A stretch of DNA of 64,000 bases from Romanomermis culicivorax (Eukaryota; Nematoda; Enoplea; Mermithida; Mermithidae). The notes beneath the pieces are model-generated. The model saw only the letters and a program-made list of their open reading frames with translations. It did no database searches and was not told the DNA's origin. Each line of letters starts with the position of its first letter. Positions within the stretch are counted from its first letter, which is position 1. The position numbers and the translations under genes were made by a program. Positions 20,578 through 32,880 of this stretch are shown here, piece after piece. The stretch is from contig CAWUHX010000005.1 in NCBI GenBank assembly GCA_963922205.1, forward strand, positions 744,001 through 808,000. Direction: 5' to 3'.

Positions 20578-23500
20578 TGGGCGTGACTCATCCTGATACA
20601 AAGTATATAAGTAATTTGATTTTTACGAGAAAAAATACAAATACTTGATGGAAATCCCAGAAAAGCTCTACAAACTGTCCTGCACATATTTCCTGAAATT
20701 TTGTTTGAGAGTTTTCATGCTTGATGAAATAAAAGTTCATGCACAAAACATGAACCAAACTAAAATTTTTTTGAATCAGGATATTCACTGTTTAGAGTTT
20801 TATGAAAAGTATTTGTATAAAATTAATCCATACACTATTTTGAAAAATTCTACATCAATTTCGTTTCACACATTTCAATATTGGAGAAGATTTTCTGCTA
20901 TAGTACGATTATTGACTTTTTCAATGACTCATGAATTTTTCTCAAATGGATGCTCTGAAAACGCCCTGGAAGGCTGATATCCTTAAAAATATCATGGTTA
21001 CATGCTGTTTTTGAATGGAACTGCATCCATAGTTGACTGCTACTTGAGAAGTTTTCTCCACTTAACTAACCTATGGAAAGATATTTTCAGGTGTTTGTTA
21101 TTCACTGAAGGAAAAAATTTTCCATTGATGGCAGTGATAAGCTTACTAGTTTTTTAATATTAAACCTACTTTTATGAAATCATTACCAAAAGAAAGATGC
21201 ATTGTCGATCACTTATAGTTCATTCCACGAAAGCAATGAGTTTCAAAGGTTAGTAGTCACTGCTAAAGCTGCTAGACAGGATCCATCAAGTTAATGGATC
21301 GCATGGGTATGTACGACTATCCAAACTTAAGAATTCCACATTCCCAAATCTTGTTTTTCATAAGTTTTATCAGATCAAGAAACTAAAACTTTTGATATTC
21401 TGGTGTAAAAGTGCTTATTATTGAAGTTGTAGTCCATATTCTTCATCACCAAATTCATCAAAATAACAGTTTTGAAAGCATCTTATTTCTTATAGAACTT
21501 GTCTTAAATTTCATTCTGATGAAATATATTGTGATAAAATTTATCTATTGCCATATCAGTAAAAAAACAGCTGATGAAAAAACAATAATGAGAAAAGGTT
21601 GTAGAATAAATTTGATGTAAAAGATCGACAATTCTGGATCAGATAGCCTAATCCTAGCTTATATACCAACAAGAATACACCTTTTTTATTCCACTTTTGC
21701 ATTCATGATTGATGCCAATTGTCAGTAGTGAGCAGCAAAACTTTGCTCTTGATTAGGAGAGGACCCTTTAAGAGTGTGCACTTTAGGGAAAAGTGTGTCA
21801 GTTGATCCGATTGATTCAGATTGTCCTTGATGAACGACTTCTCCTTCAGATAATGGAGTAGCATTCATCAGAGAATGATTTTTCGCATTGAGCAGATATT
21901 CCACATCCAGTTCAAGTTGCCTAGTCAGATCGAATGTGGCTTCTGATTTTGTTGTTGTTGGTTAATTCGGCTCAGCTTATGTGTCCAGCGAGGACATTTC
22001 CATCCCAAATAAAGATCAAAGAATAGTTTCAGTAAAAGGTCCAGGATGTAATAACATAATTCACTCAGCAAATGTATTCAGAAGAAACGTTGTCCATAAC
22101 CCACCAGACCAATTCAGAAAAATTTTTTCCTGACTGTCTTTTCCAAAATGTAGGCTACATTCTGTAAACTATACTTTAAAATCTTGATGGCTGATTAAAT
22201 TCCTGAAGTGAAAATGGCAATTTAGAATCAAATTCCCAGGATAGGTGCCTAGCCTGCACCAATGTGCCTTTGCTCACATCCTTCTGGAGCTGAACTTTGC
22301 CTCTAAGCCCAAGGAATAGTGTAAGTGTATGTCAGTGGCTGTATTTTGCTAGTATTGGCTTCACCTCACTATAATGAAATAAACTTGTAACTATTGTAAT
22401 ATCTCAGAAAAAATGATCATCCAAAATCAAATTTCAGGTCTTTTCTGGATTTCTTGCTTGGAATTTTCTCCTAGGCTTTTGGTAGTTGCACATGACAACT
22501 TAATTTTTTTTCATATCATCTATAATAAATTTATCTAAAATACTCAATGCTACTGCCATTTAAGCTTGTGGACCAGGTTCTGCATTCTAGCTGAAATCTG
22601 CAAATACGTTGTTGAGTTGATGAAACAAACTTTTTGATATTCACAGGGCAGAAAGCTTACTGTAGCATGTCCTTCTTACTGTAAATGGTGTTAAGTCTCA
22701 GAACTTAGGCGTAAGGGTGTATTTTATTAGGGTTCTTTACTTTGAATCTACTTTGGGGCGTTAAAATTGAAGTGGAATTAGTATCTGATGTAAAAAGTGA
22801 GTAAGTGGACAAACCAAATCAGGTAAGAGTTAGTCAGCTTCAGGCAAGCAGTGTTGAAGGCAAATTAATACAAAAGATGAAATGACTGGAAACTAAAAAG
22901 GGCATGAAAATTGAGCTTGGGCTATGTTTCAACAGAAAAGTAGCAGTCAGGGTATGGCTGTTAAAATAGAAAGATCATGATCTTGCTTGCTTTATTCTGC
23001 CAAAATCTTACAAAAAAATGCTATTTATATAAAATTGAGCAATAGAAAAAATGACATAAGAAAATATAATCATTTTAAAATTTATCGTTATTTTGTGTTC
23101 GATCCATGGCCATTGATGTCGAAGGGCAGGCAGTTAGATTGTTCTCCAATGTTGCCATCTTCATGACATTTGAAAATTATTCTTTTTAGAAGTAAACGAG
23201 ACAAAGTTAGTGTGGAAAAAGAAGAGTGACATGAAGGGCGGATTGCTCCAGTAAGATGATCAATTGGTTGTCTAAAAAAATTGCATTTTCACACTCTCCT
23301 ATCCAAGAAGATTGGAACTCTGGACAAAAAAATTGTAAGGTCTAAAAGTTAAGCAAAGATGTACAGTAAGGCGTTGCACAACCAAATTATTATAATTGGT
23401 TTAGGCAGGTTTAAAAAATTTTACATAAGCAGGGGGCAAAACTACGGCCATTATGACCAGTTCTAATGTAAACAACGAAAAAACAAAAAAATTGATTCTC

Positions 23501-23872
23501 GGCGTCCACATTACCTTTTCACAGTTGATGTGGGAATGTCAACATAGGCTCCAGGTAGGGGGGCAGTGGCCACTGATCAATGACACATTTTAATTGATGG
23601 GTGGCAGTTGATTTCCACATCAAGCCAGAGTTTGTAAAGCACCATTTTTATAGGCATGACATTCCATTGCTTGTAGATTGCATCATAACAAAGATAATAA
23701 TAGCGCCATATCATCATGTCTATTGGAATGCAGGGCATTTGTTGGCCAAAATTGTAGCAAAGTCGAATAGCAACAAACTTCCATGGGCAGTCGCATGGGT
23801 GGTTTTGTCCAAATAATCGACATTTAAAATCTATGACAACAATATTGAACTGGTCTTCAACTTGATCTTCGA
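20578..23872. other. Non-coding part of duplication copy A
   Basis: Collinear with 37206-40207 with ordinary divergence. No frame here is conserved as coding between the copies: open frames in one are shifted or stopped in the other. I therefore call no gene. Confidence 0.6.
21419..21662. other. 244-bp segment present in A, absent in B
   Basis: The segment is bounded by gcttat (21413-21418 and 21657-21662). Copy B has one gcttat in place of the whole interval. It is either a deletion in B between 6-bp direct repeats or an insertion in A with a 6-bp duplication. Confidence 0.75.
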
Positions 23873-24420
23873 AAGCTCATGGTCGAAGGACTTCTAGTTT
23901 TTTAGTTATTAAGCACCAAAGTGAGCGCTCTGTGTTTCTACAGTAGGCTAGTGACCAATACCAGAAACCATGTTTTAAAATGTCAGTCGAATGGATTCCA
24001 GTTCTCTTTTTTTCAAACATGTGCAGTTTTTCTAACTCTATTGGGCAGCATCAACAAATTTGTTCTACAATTATTAGTTGAAAAATTATTAGAGAGCAAA
24101 GTGTACGATGTCTTTTTCATGTTTATACTTTGCACTCAAGTTACATTAGTACAAGAAACGCTGTTTTAACTAATCAATTTGAGCGAGTTTGACTCCAATT
24201 TTTACCATTAGTGCAGGTTTCAATGCCCTATCCAGCAAAGTAAAGCTCATAGTTGACGGACTCTTAGTTTTTTAGTTATTAAGCACTGACGTTTGTGCTG
24301 TTTGTTTCTACAGTAGGCTTGTGACCAATACCAGAAACCATGTTTTAAATTCTGGTTCTCTCTTGAACATTTATCTCTTTTTTTAAGCATGTGCAGTTTT
24401 TTAAGCTCTATTGAACAGGG
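23873..24420. repeat. ~358-bp tandem repeat, two units (second partial)
   Basis: Units start near 23873 and 24231. Both contain the agctcat-gt-ga-gga / agttttttagttatt block and the acagtaggct-gtgaccaata block. Copy B has the same pair at 42829 and 43190, so the tandem arrangement is older than the segmental duplication. Confidence 0.75.
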
Positions 24421-25425
24421 TTAAAATCCTTGTGTTACAAATTCGGGTTTACAAACTACAGCAAGTCAAGGAAGTGTCACTTTTGAAATTTGAAGTGCCC
24501 CCATTTTTGACAGCGTTTTTGATTTTCATGGTTCTCCCATATGGATGATGTTTAATGTTTTGGTGACAAGTTTGAAAATCCTGAAACTTATCGGTTTTTA
24601 CCCTAAAATATTATAAAGCTTGGGTCCATCTCGCTATTATTATCAGAGTTCTACAAAGATCAGTTTTTGCTTTGATTGCAGCTGAACGTCACCAAGTTTG
24701 CTCTACCCTACCTTTCGTGGATGGAGAGCCGGTCAATTTCCCAGGAGACATGGCCCCTCTTATGTCTGGGTTCGTAGCCCATAATGAGACACCCTTAAAG
24801 GCGCTGTTGAAAAAAACCACTGGTGCTGTTATTTCTACCGCAGAGACTGAAAATTCGAACCTGGTCTTCACTGTGGTAATGACTCTACCACCACTGGCAG
24901 CATATCTTAACGAGTTGGTATTTTGACCTGAGCTTACTGAAGCTGTTGCAAAGGCCTCTATGGCTGCAAAAAAGGAAATCTGCCGATTATCCACCACCTG
25001 AGCCAAAGAAATGGAAAACATCCACTGGACTGCCCAATGGGATAAATGAGTGAAAATTTGTCAGAAGATGGAGACAATACTGAAGATGGCTAAACAGATG
25101 ATGAGGAGGTCATGTTAGACCAAACAGAAGCGGCAAAGCTATTGTACTGATCAGCTTTTTTGAGGAAGAAGAACAATGCTGTCTCTCAAGGCTAATCCGG
25201 ACTGGACCTCATTTTATCAATCCGGAAGGACAACACTAATATCACGTGTCCAGATTTGTTATTTCTGAATTTGATTGTTTTCAATTTACTTTTAGCTGCC
25301 CAGAACAACGGGACAAGGCTGTGGAATTACCTATTATAATTTTTAACACTCAAATGATGTTGGAATTGCCGAGGCAAAGATCGAACACTCGGGTAAGAAC
25401 TTAACATATTAGTAACATTCCTATA

Positions 25426-26446
25426 ATGGTACCAGACGAGTCCATAAATATTAAATTTATCTCTGACTCCAAATGGCTTGAGGTGGAAGATACAGGAATA
25501 AAAACTCGAGTTTGCTCCGTAGTGGTTGAAGTTCACCACAAATTCATATTTCTAGGTTTTGCCTGGTTCCAAACAAAGGGTATGCAGAATGTGGTTAAAG
25601 CCGAAATTTTGCATTACAATATGACCAACTGGTGTCAGAAATGTATGGAATCTGGCCATGTTGCTCAGAATTGAATCAGAGTGGTGACCAAACCTTTGAA
25701 AGGGTCGTATGCCGCGGCCCTGAAAGCGAATCCAGGAACAAAACTGGTAGCTCATATGGGGCCGAGTACAAACCTGGTAGTCAGGCACCAGCCCCAAAAG
25801 AGCCTGACCAGGGTAATCAAAACATTGCAATGGCAGTGATTCCATTGGAAACAGATAAGACGGCCACATCAGGTGAAACAGTCACCAGAACAAAAATAAT
25901 CCCCTTTATTTCTTGTAAAAATTATTTATCAAACCATTATATGGCTCCTTTTACCATTAATATGATAACATTCCAATTGACAGAACATTACTCATTGTAT
26001 TACAAAGCAAAGATGGCTGGCCAGGATGAAAAAGCAGATCAGATTTTGAATGCAAAAAATGTGGCAATAGCAAAAAGATCGGGCGACAAAGTTGCATGGG
26101 ACACTGCAAGACTTGGACTGTGGCACCATTGGCCCCACAAAACTCTATTTGAAGCCAAGGCACACAAGTACGAGCAAAACCCAGAGTTAAGGGCGAAGTT
26201 TTTTGGGATGTCCCCTTCTTTGCTGGTTGAGGCCAATGCCTATGATAATTATTGGGGCTGTGGTTTAGCCCCAGAAGATCCGGATGCCCATCCAGGAATA
26301 ATGTTTTTGGTGAGCTTTTGATGAAACCAAAGAAGTAGATGATGGAGGTGCTCGGAAAGGGGCCTGAGTTCATCGAGCCTACTAGTCACAGACCGAGTTT
26401 GAAGAGGCCCCATGAAAGTAAATCACCAAAGAGAGGGCATAAAAAG
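25426..26446 (+). pseudogene. LINE ORF1: zinc knuckle plus NADAR domain, copy 1
   Basis: The first frame (25426-25674) ends in WCQKCMESGHVAQN. The next codon is TGA exactly where the last Cys of a C-x2-C-x4-H-x4-C knuckle belongs. After a frame change, 25880-26300 gives a NADAR (YbiA/DUF1768) domain: FISCKNYLSNHYMAPFTINM, LTEHYSLYYKAKMAG, AIAKRSGDKVAWD, KYEQNPELRAKF, and LLVEANAYDNYWGCGLAPED. The family's closing motif NNVFGELLM follows in another frame. The Glu of TEHY and the Asp/Trp of AYDNYWG, conserved in the family, are kept. A basic tail (SPKRGHKKSV) ends the ORF. NADAR enzymes act on ADP-ribose-type substrates, including ADP-ribosylated guanine. Any such role in a LINE is inference. 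Confidence 0.75.
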
Positions 26447-26517
26447 TCAGTTTAAATGAATTCTGGAGAATAAGGGTGTGAGCACCATTTTTAAGAGTAT
26501 GAGTTATCAATCAATGC

Positions 26518-29500
26518 ATGACCAGTAATTCATTGGATATATGCACTCTTAATGTGCAAAAACTGAAAGATAATGTCATAAAAACAAGTATATTGTTTGA
26601 GAAGACAAAGCGCTTTGAAATATTAGCCTTACAGGAAACACATTTCAATACAAATAAACAGAGTCAATATTTCCATCAAGTATTCTCCAAGCATTTTCAA
26701 ACATTTGGATCACTAGGAGATGATCACTTCTCTGCAATTATAATTTGCATCAATAGAAAAACTCGAATCCAATTTAAAAGAAAGCTCTTTGAAATAAAAG
26801 GGCGAGCACTAGGATGCCTAGCACAATGTTAAGAAAAAATTTGCTACATATTGTGTCTATACATTCGAAGTAGTGATCAAAAGCCTGTGGATTTTATTGA
26901 TAATGTTTTCGAAAAAATAGTGTCAAGTACTAGATATTATGATGAATGCATAATAATGGGAGATTTTAATATTGTAGGAGACAAAACTAAAGACAGAAAC
27001 AGCCTCCAAAGAAGAAGAGGAACTTGAAAAGAAAATTTTGATAATATCAAGCATAGACTAAAAGTCACGGATAGTTACAGGAGACTAAAGCCAGATGACT
27101 CAGGTTTTTCCTATTTTAGTAGAAGTCATAAAACACAATCTAAATTTGACCAAATCTACCTTTCTGACAATTTGTGTGATAATTTGACACAAAGCCGCTA
27201 TGTTGATTGGAAGATAAGTAATCATCATGTTTATAGTATCAGACTAAAGCTAGAATTTTTGAAGGTCAAACTAGGCAGATCCTACTGGAAACTGAACTTG
27301 AATGAGTTTTTTGAAGATGATGACCTTATTATACATAAATTAATCGAATGGACAGGGAACAAAAAACATGATATAATCCTTCAATGGGAGGAGACAAAGC
27401 AAAAAATCAAGAGCTTCTATATCAACCTTCAGAAAAAGAAAACTAATTTTAATAAATCCAAAAGGGATATCCTCGATGATGAGATGAAAAAGACTAAAAC
27501 TCTACTACTTTCATTTCCAAACAGCAAAGAAATAAATGAGAAGCTTAAATCATTAGATAAAAGAAAGAGGAAACTTGAACAAGAAAATATACGTAGAAAA
27601 CTTAAGACAACACATTTCAGAGAGTTGCTAACTGAGAGATATACATTATCAACAGCAACAAGGATTCAAAAAAAGTCACTTGAGAAAAGAATACTGTACA
27701 AATTCTGAAAACTGATGGATGCATTGTGGAAGATTGTAATGAAATTTTGAATGAGGTAAGAAATCAATACAGTGTAAAATTCATTGCAAATGGGATAGAT
27801 GGAGAAGTTCTACAAGAGTTCTTACTTGAACAACCTAATAAAACCCTAAACCAAGAGGATAACAACATGCTTGAGGAATGCATCACTGAAAAAGAAATAA
27901 GTGAAGCAATAAAAAGTTTTAAAAATAATAAGACAGGGGGAGCAGTGTTTTTTTTACTTTACAAACATGGTCCAGAGTACAAACGAAAATTTGGGCATGG
28001 TTTTTACCAGTACAAACGGAAACTTTTGGACAAAAAAAATTTTTGTTACTCAAGGCTGTTAGTATTCAGTATCAATGAACTTTGTAGGACTTGTTTTTTA
28101 TGCATCCACATGGAAAACAACAAACTAGCAGCTGTGGGATGATAAAAGCTTTTTGTCGAGTATTTCACTAATGCATGTTATGGGCCTCATGGTCAAGTGT
28201 TTTATGTGTCCAAATTTGTAGCCTTCTTATGTGTCTCCTCAAAATAGCCAACACATTCATATTTCACAGCATGTTTGTTGCATTTTATAACAAAGAATCC
28301 TTTTTTCAGCAATTTTTGGCAAATTTTGGAGTACAAACAGTTTTTGAGAGGTCGTTTGTACCAGTACAAATGGACCGAGTACAAAAAAACACTGCCAGGC
28401 AGTGATGGAATACCTATTGAATTTTACAAAAAATATGAAAGTATTCTACTTCCATACTTGAGGAAATTATACAAGGTAATATATACTAATGAAAAAATGG
28501 GATACTCTATGTATTATGGAATAATTTCCCAACTCTGTAAAGAAGAAGGGGAAAAAGAAAATCTAAAAAACTGAGGACCAATAACTATGCTGGATGTTGA
28601 TTATAAAATATTAGCAAAGGGTAATCGGCTAATGAAAGTGATGCCAAAAATCATTCATACAGATCAAAAATGTGCAGTCAAAAATAGGGATATACATGGT
28701 GCAATAATGACTCTGTATAATGTAATTCACTATGCAAATGAGCATGAAGAGAATGGCATTATATCGTCTGTGGATCACAGATCACATCACATCACATGAG
28801 TGCCTTCAATATCATAGAGTGAGATTATCTTTTTAAAGCCTTAGAATATATTAATTTTAGTCCTAAATTCATACAATGGATACGAATCATTTATAAGAAA
28901 TTACATGCAAGAACCTCAGTTCAGGTGAATGTCAATATATCAACCCCATTTAAAATAACACGAGGTATCAGGCAAGGATGCCCATTATCTGCACTACTGT
29001 ATGTTAATGGAGCAGAAATAATTACAAATTAGATTAGAAACTTGAGCAGTGTGATAGGAATCCAAATCCAAAACAAAGAATATAAGGTTTCCAATTAAGC
29101 AGATGATACAAACTTTTTGATTTCAAACTTAGAATCAATTGACAGGATAACAGAAATTTACAAAATGAGATAGAGGAAAAGAGATAGAGGAAAAAACTGA
29201 AATTCTAATTTTTGGTGGAATATATAAACGATCTGTTCCATTGAGATATCAGGAATATTTAGTTACTAAGTTAAAAGTATATGGCATTATCTTTAGCAGA
29301 TTTGGTACTGACACGTCAAATTATGACAAAATTAGGGCAGATGCAAAAATTTTAAAGCAAGACTAGTAAGTTATGATGTCTCATATCTTCGAAGAGCAAA
29401 TATAATTGACACATACAATTTTTCAAAATTATGGTATGTGAGTAGCTTTACTGAAGTAGAAAGCAACACAGTTAAGGAACAGAAAAAGGCATGTGTAAAA

Positions 29501-30500
29501 TACATATGGTATCTTAGAATTGGAAGAGTACCACTTAAAACAGACACTCTTAAGACAAACATTGAGTAAGGAGGAATAAATCTAACATAAAACTGAATCA
29601 AATGGCTTTGATCGATATGATGAAAGTTAAATTCAAAAGTAAAGATGTTCCATGATCATACCTTTTTTGGCATAATGTAGAAACAGCTAATTCTAAGTGC
29701 TATAATCAGCCACTAAACAGTGACATTCCTTATATATATATAAAAAATAAGAATAGCTTCAAAAAAAGGAAATTTCAAAGAAATGGAGCAGGGAATTGAG
29801 GTAGATCAGAGGATAATAACATGGAATCAAATAAGTACAAAGACGTTACATGATATTCTGAGGAAAAATCTGCATAAGACAAAATATCCAATGAATTACT
29901 GGCATAACATGTTAGGGATAACAAAGCAAGAAGTTTTATCTTTATTGAAGCTAAACGAGACTAAATTTGTTCCTGGATCAATTAGAAACACACATTTTGC
30001 ATTAATATATAGATTTCTACAATCTACTTCAAGAATGAACCATTTCAAAAATAATTTAAATGAGAACTGCAAATATTGTTATGATAGGAATGAAAACCAA
30101 AGAGAAACTCTACTACATATCTTCTTAGATTGTCCTAGAGTACAAACTTTCTGGGAGAAACTATACTCTACACTTAAAAAGATGAATAAAAATGTGAACA
30201 ATTTGGGAAAAGTAAATAAAATCTTTAGAATCCAGTCTGAAAACAAAAAAGTAGAAGTGCTACTGAATTTTATGATTCAAATAGGACAGAAAAGTATATG
30301 GCTTACTACAGGTAAATAGGAGAGAAGTAATAAACTACACTGCATTTGGACATATTTCGAGAAAATGGCTAGGAATATAATATTCCCCCTAGAATAAACT
30401 TGTTTGAAAAAAGTATTTGAGACCTATTTTATTAAACATAGGTTAGCTAAGATATCAAGGTATAAACACAGACTGACCTTTGAAACCCAATCTTGGTGAT
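26518..30500 (+). pseudogene. LINE ORF2: endonuclease-reverse transcriptase, copy 1
   Basis: Endonuclease motifs are ICTLNVQKL, ILALQETHF (about 26610-26640), IIMGDFNIV (about 26950), SKFDQIYLSD and SNHHVYSI. The linker GRSYWKLN is typical of the L1/Tx1 group. RT motifs are FKNNKT | PGSDGIPIEFYKKY (split by an insertion at 27942-28395), GPITMLDVDYKILAK, FKITRGIRQGCPLSALLY (about 28950) and ADDTNFLIS (about 29101); the residue before ADD is a stop. The C-terminal zinc motif CKYCYDRNENQRETLLH with LDCP lies in the 178-residue frame 29783-30319, and degraded homology runs to about 30490. Many stops and frameshifts make it inactive. Confidence 0.8.
27942..28395. mobile_element. MITE-like insertion within the LINE reverse transcriptase
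   Basis: The family motif that should read KTPGSDG is split after aagaca (27936). The intervening 454 bases start gcagtgtttttttt and end with its inverse aaaaaaacactgc. Subterminal gtacaaac / gtttgtac motifs are repeated near both ends. CAGTG termini suggest a hAT-type non-autonomous element. The 8 bp after it (ccaggcag) are poorly matched by the bases before it (gggggag), so the target duplication is doubtful. Confidence 0.6.
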
Positions 30501-30587
30501 TTACTGATTCTTCAAACTCAATCGGCACTAGGAGGTTCAGCCTCCTAGTAGAGAAAGCAAGCTCAAAACATTCAGAGTGGACAGGTT

Positions 30588-30686
30588 TGGATGTTTGATG
30601 ACAGAGAATCTGGACGACCTATAGCACAATATTTATTGATATTGTGCTATGGGTCGTCCAGATTCTCCGTCCATCGGGACAATCCC
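30588..30686. repeat. Near-perfect inverted repeat (long hairpin)
   Basis: The core arms, 30604-30632 and 30639-30667, are 29 bases each and pair with a single T/G position around a 6-base loop (ttattg). Pairing continues outward with small bulges through gatgaca / cgtccatcg to give arms of about 45 bases. It lies just after the LINE ORF2 remnant. It may be a foldback formed by template switching, or a structured RNA. Confidence 0.9.
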
Positions 30687-31690
30687 CAGGAAACAGAGGT
30701 AAGGTTAGGAACTAAAACAAAGTACATGGTACATCTTGATTCTGAACTCCAACCACAATTCCTGTATCTGAGATCTCATTTCTCAGATGAAATGAATGGG
30801 GATAATAGATAGCTAAAATCAAAAAGCCTATCTGGGGTAATATTAATATTAAATGTTATTACCAACCATCATTTGGCTCATGTGTTACAAGGATCAGGGC
30901 AGGAAAAAAATGAATTTTTGAGAAAATGAAGGCTATAAAGCAGGTAAAAGAAATAGTACTACAGTAAAGTTCTTACCGAGTGTGAGACTGGGCCAAAGCA
31001 GCAACAGCAAAGCATTTGAGAGAAGTCAAAAGTTACGCAACCCGGCCTTGTCCCTTGTTCTGGATGCATTCTGTGTCGGGATTTGCCTCGAGTAGAGAAC
31101 TAGGGTTAGGATGATTTCATCAGAGAACACTTTTTCGTCTTAATTATAAAGGCAAGTAGAAGGCTAAGGAAATACAGAATCAATAATAAGGCAAATTACT
31201 CCACTTCCATTGTAAATATGTAGATTTTTTGCACTGTTTCTATTGTTGTTGTTGAAACCAAATATAACTACTGCCATGCACACACGAAATATAACTAGCA
31301 CCACCCAAAAAAAAGAAAAAAATACCCCAAAGGTTTTAACCCTATAATATTCTTTTAGATGAAAACCTAACACTTTTTGACCATGGTTTGGTAGTATTTG
31401 CTGGCTACATCTCTTCTTTGAACTGGAAAGAAAAATATTGGCAAAGCTGCCACTTTGTCCAGAGTGTTTTTGAGCAGACAGTATATCTTATAAGGAATAT
31501 CGAACCCATGGAGGCCAGCAGGGCACTGTGATATGATTCAATTGGCAACAGGTCCCAGGACAGCTGGTGACATGACCTGAGTGATAAGCCCAGGCTACCT
31601 GACACTCGTACTTAGCCCAGAATTGTTGCTGAGGATGAAATTACCGAAAAATTCGTCCAACCCATAGAAAGAAGACATCTAGAAAAGAAT
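30687..31690. other. No recognised gene
   Basis: AT-rich sequence between the two LINE copies. No frame, repeat or RNA gene can be supported. Confidence 0.5.
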
Positions 31691-31933
31691 TCAAACTCGA
31701 CATGTTTAGATCTGGAGGTTGATCCTGCCTATGAATGATAATGAAACATTGAAAGATCAAGAACGACAAAAAAATGAACGAGATTACTGCTTACATTAAT
31801 TTCAAGGACTACAAATTTCTACAAAATAGATCCACTCTTGAAATTATCCAAGAATTCATCCGGTTGGAATTCCACAACAACATATCATTCACATTAGAAG
31901 TGGTTTCAAATTCTTCTTTTACATAAAAGATCA

Positions 31934-32880
31934 GTGCGATCGAGCTACAAGGACAAAATCAAGTTATTTTTGCACCAAGTCGAATTGGTGGCGCCATCTC
32001 AAGACCAAGACCATCTGCGAGTTTTTCATTTCCCAAATATGCCGATTTTTGTAGACCATTCAAAAGTAGCCTCTTGGATTAAATGGTGGAATGAAAGAAT
32101 TTGCATAACATCTGGTTTTCAAGTACTATCCCCAAAGATCTGGGAATCAGTACTGGAGAACGATCTGTCCAGGTACAAGTTCCAACTGAATACCAATTTA
32201 GTAGCTATAAATGGTTCCAAGGAAAGTCTATGAAGAACCCTGTGAGGGTTCCTATCTGGCAGAAGGCATGCAAAAAATGTATGATTTTTGGACATACGGC
32301 GAAAGAATGTAACATTGCACTGGTTGCCCCTCTCTAAAGTAGCTACACAGCAGCAGTCACCGAACCAAAACCCATGGCGGCCCCAGCATCTTCTACTACG
32401 GCCCCACCACTTCCAATGACCAATTCTTCAGTCAAAATTATGTGGTTTTTCATGAAATCCGATTTTCAATCGAATCACTATCCATGTAAATTTAAAGATG
32501 AAAAAGGCACTGAGTACAACTGCATAGGACAGTTTTTGCTTTTCAAAGAGGCAGTCTAGACAGGAGATTTAGCTAGAGCCAAAGAAATTATGCAGGCTAA
32601 AGAAGTGAAACAGGCTAAATGGATTGGGGAAAAAGTTTCCTGGGATCAGTAGAAATTTGGCACATGGCCCAAATTTGCATACAAAAACTAATTCAGGCTA
32701 ACACCCTGAAGTATGAACAGAACAAAGACCTGCATGAGGCACTGTTCAAAACGAGTCCAGCCATTTTAGTTGAGGCCAGCCCATATGATAAAAACTGGGG
32801 AGTTGGTCATGCCAAAGATCATCAGAATATCAAGGACCCATCGAAATGGCAAGGACGGGATGGCCTATTACATTGAGGAA
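31934..32880 (+). pseudogene. LINE ORF1: zinc knuckle plus NADAR domain, copy 2
   Basis: The knuckle CKKCMIFGHTAKEC is complete here. Upstream, KWFQGKSMKNPV aligns with AWFQTKGMQNVV of copy 1, so both ORF1s are homologous outside NADAR too. A Pro/Ala/Ser/Thr-rich linker follows, then the NADAR domain: WFFMKSDFQSNHYPCKF, YNCIGQFLLFKEAV, ARAKEIMQAKEVKQAKWIG and, after a frame change, KYEQNKDLHEALF, LVEASPYDKNWGVG and DPSKWQGRDGLL. The usual Glu of the V-E-Q-Y motif is Gly here (IGQF). At least three in-frame stops and one frameshift occur, so this copy is dead. Confidence 0.75.

Larger units (their letters stand above)
13120..24320. repeat. Segmental duplication, copy A
   Basis: Collinear with 34032-43245. 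The first shared block is the ccccgg-aagtttcaacaaagatgaga series (13120 / 34032), and the last are the agctcatggtcgacgg-type repeats (24231 / 43190). Ordinary regions differ by scattered substitutions and small indels at several per hundred bases. Copy A differs structurally by the Harbinger insertion (13661-16280), unmatched sequence at 16830-17985, about 0.8 kb present only in A (18040-18865), and a 244-bp segment at 21419-21662. No host gene is recognised inside it. Confidence 0.9.
24672..30500 (+). mobile_element. LINE (L1/Tx1-like) with NADAR-bearing ORF1, copy 1
   Basis: A non-LTR retrotransposon remnant with two consecutive plus-strand ORFs. ORF1 has a CCHC zinc knuckle and a NADAR domain. 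ORF2 has an apurinic-type endonuclease, a reverse transcriptase and a C-terminal zinc-binding motif. An 84-residue frame at 24672-24926 may belong to the 5' part of ORF1, but it has no recognised domain. A MITE-like insertion interrupts the RT. I could not find a poly-A tail or target duplication, so the ends are approximate. Confidence 0.75.

Noticed and set aside
28202-28574. Short frames inside the RT interruption as possible accessory LINE genes
   Set aside because: They lie in the MITE-like insert with inverted ends, and have no family motif.
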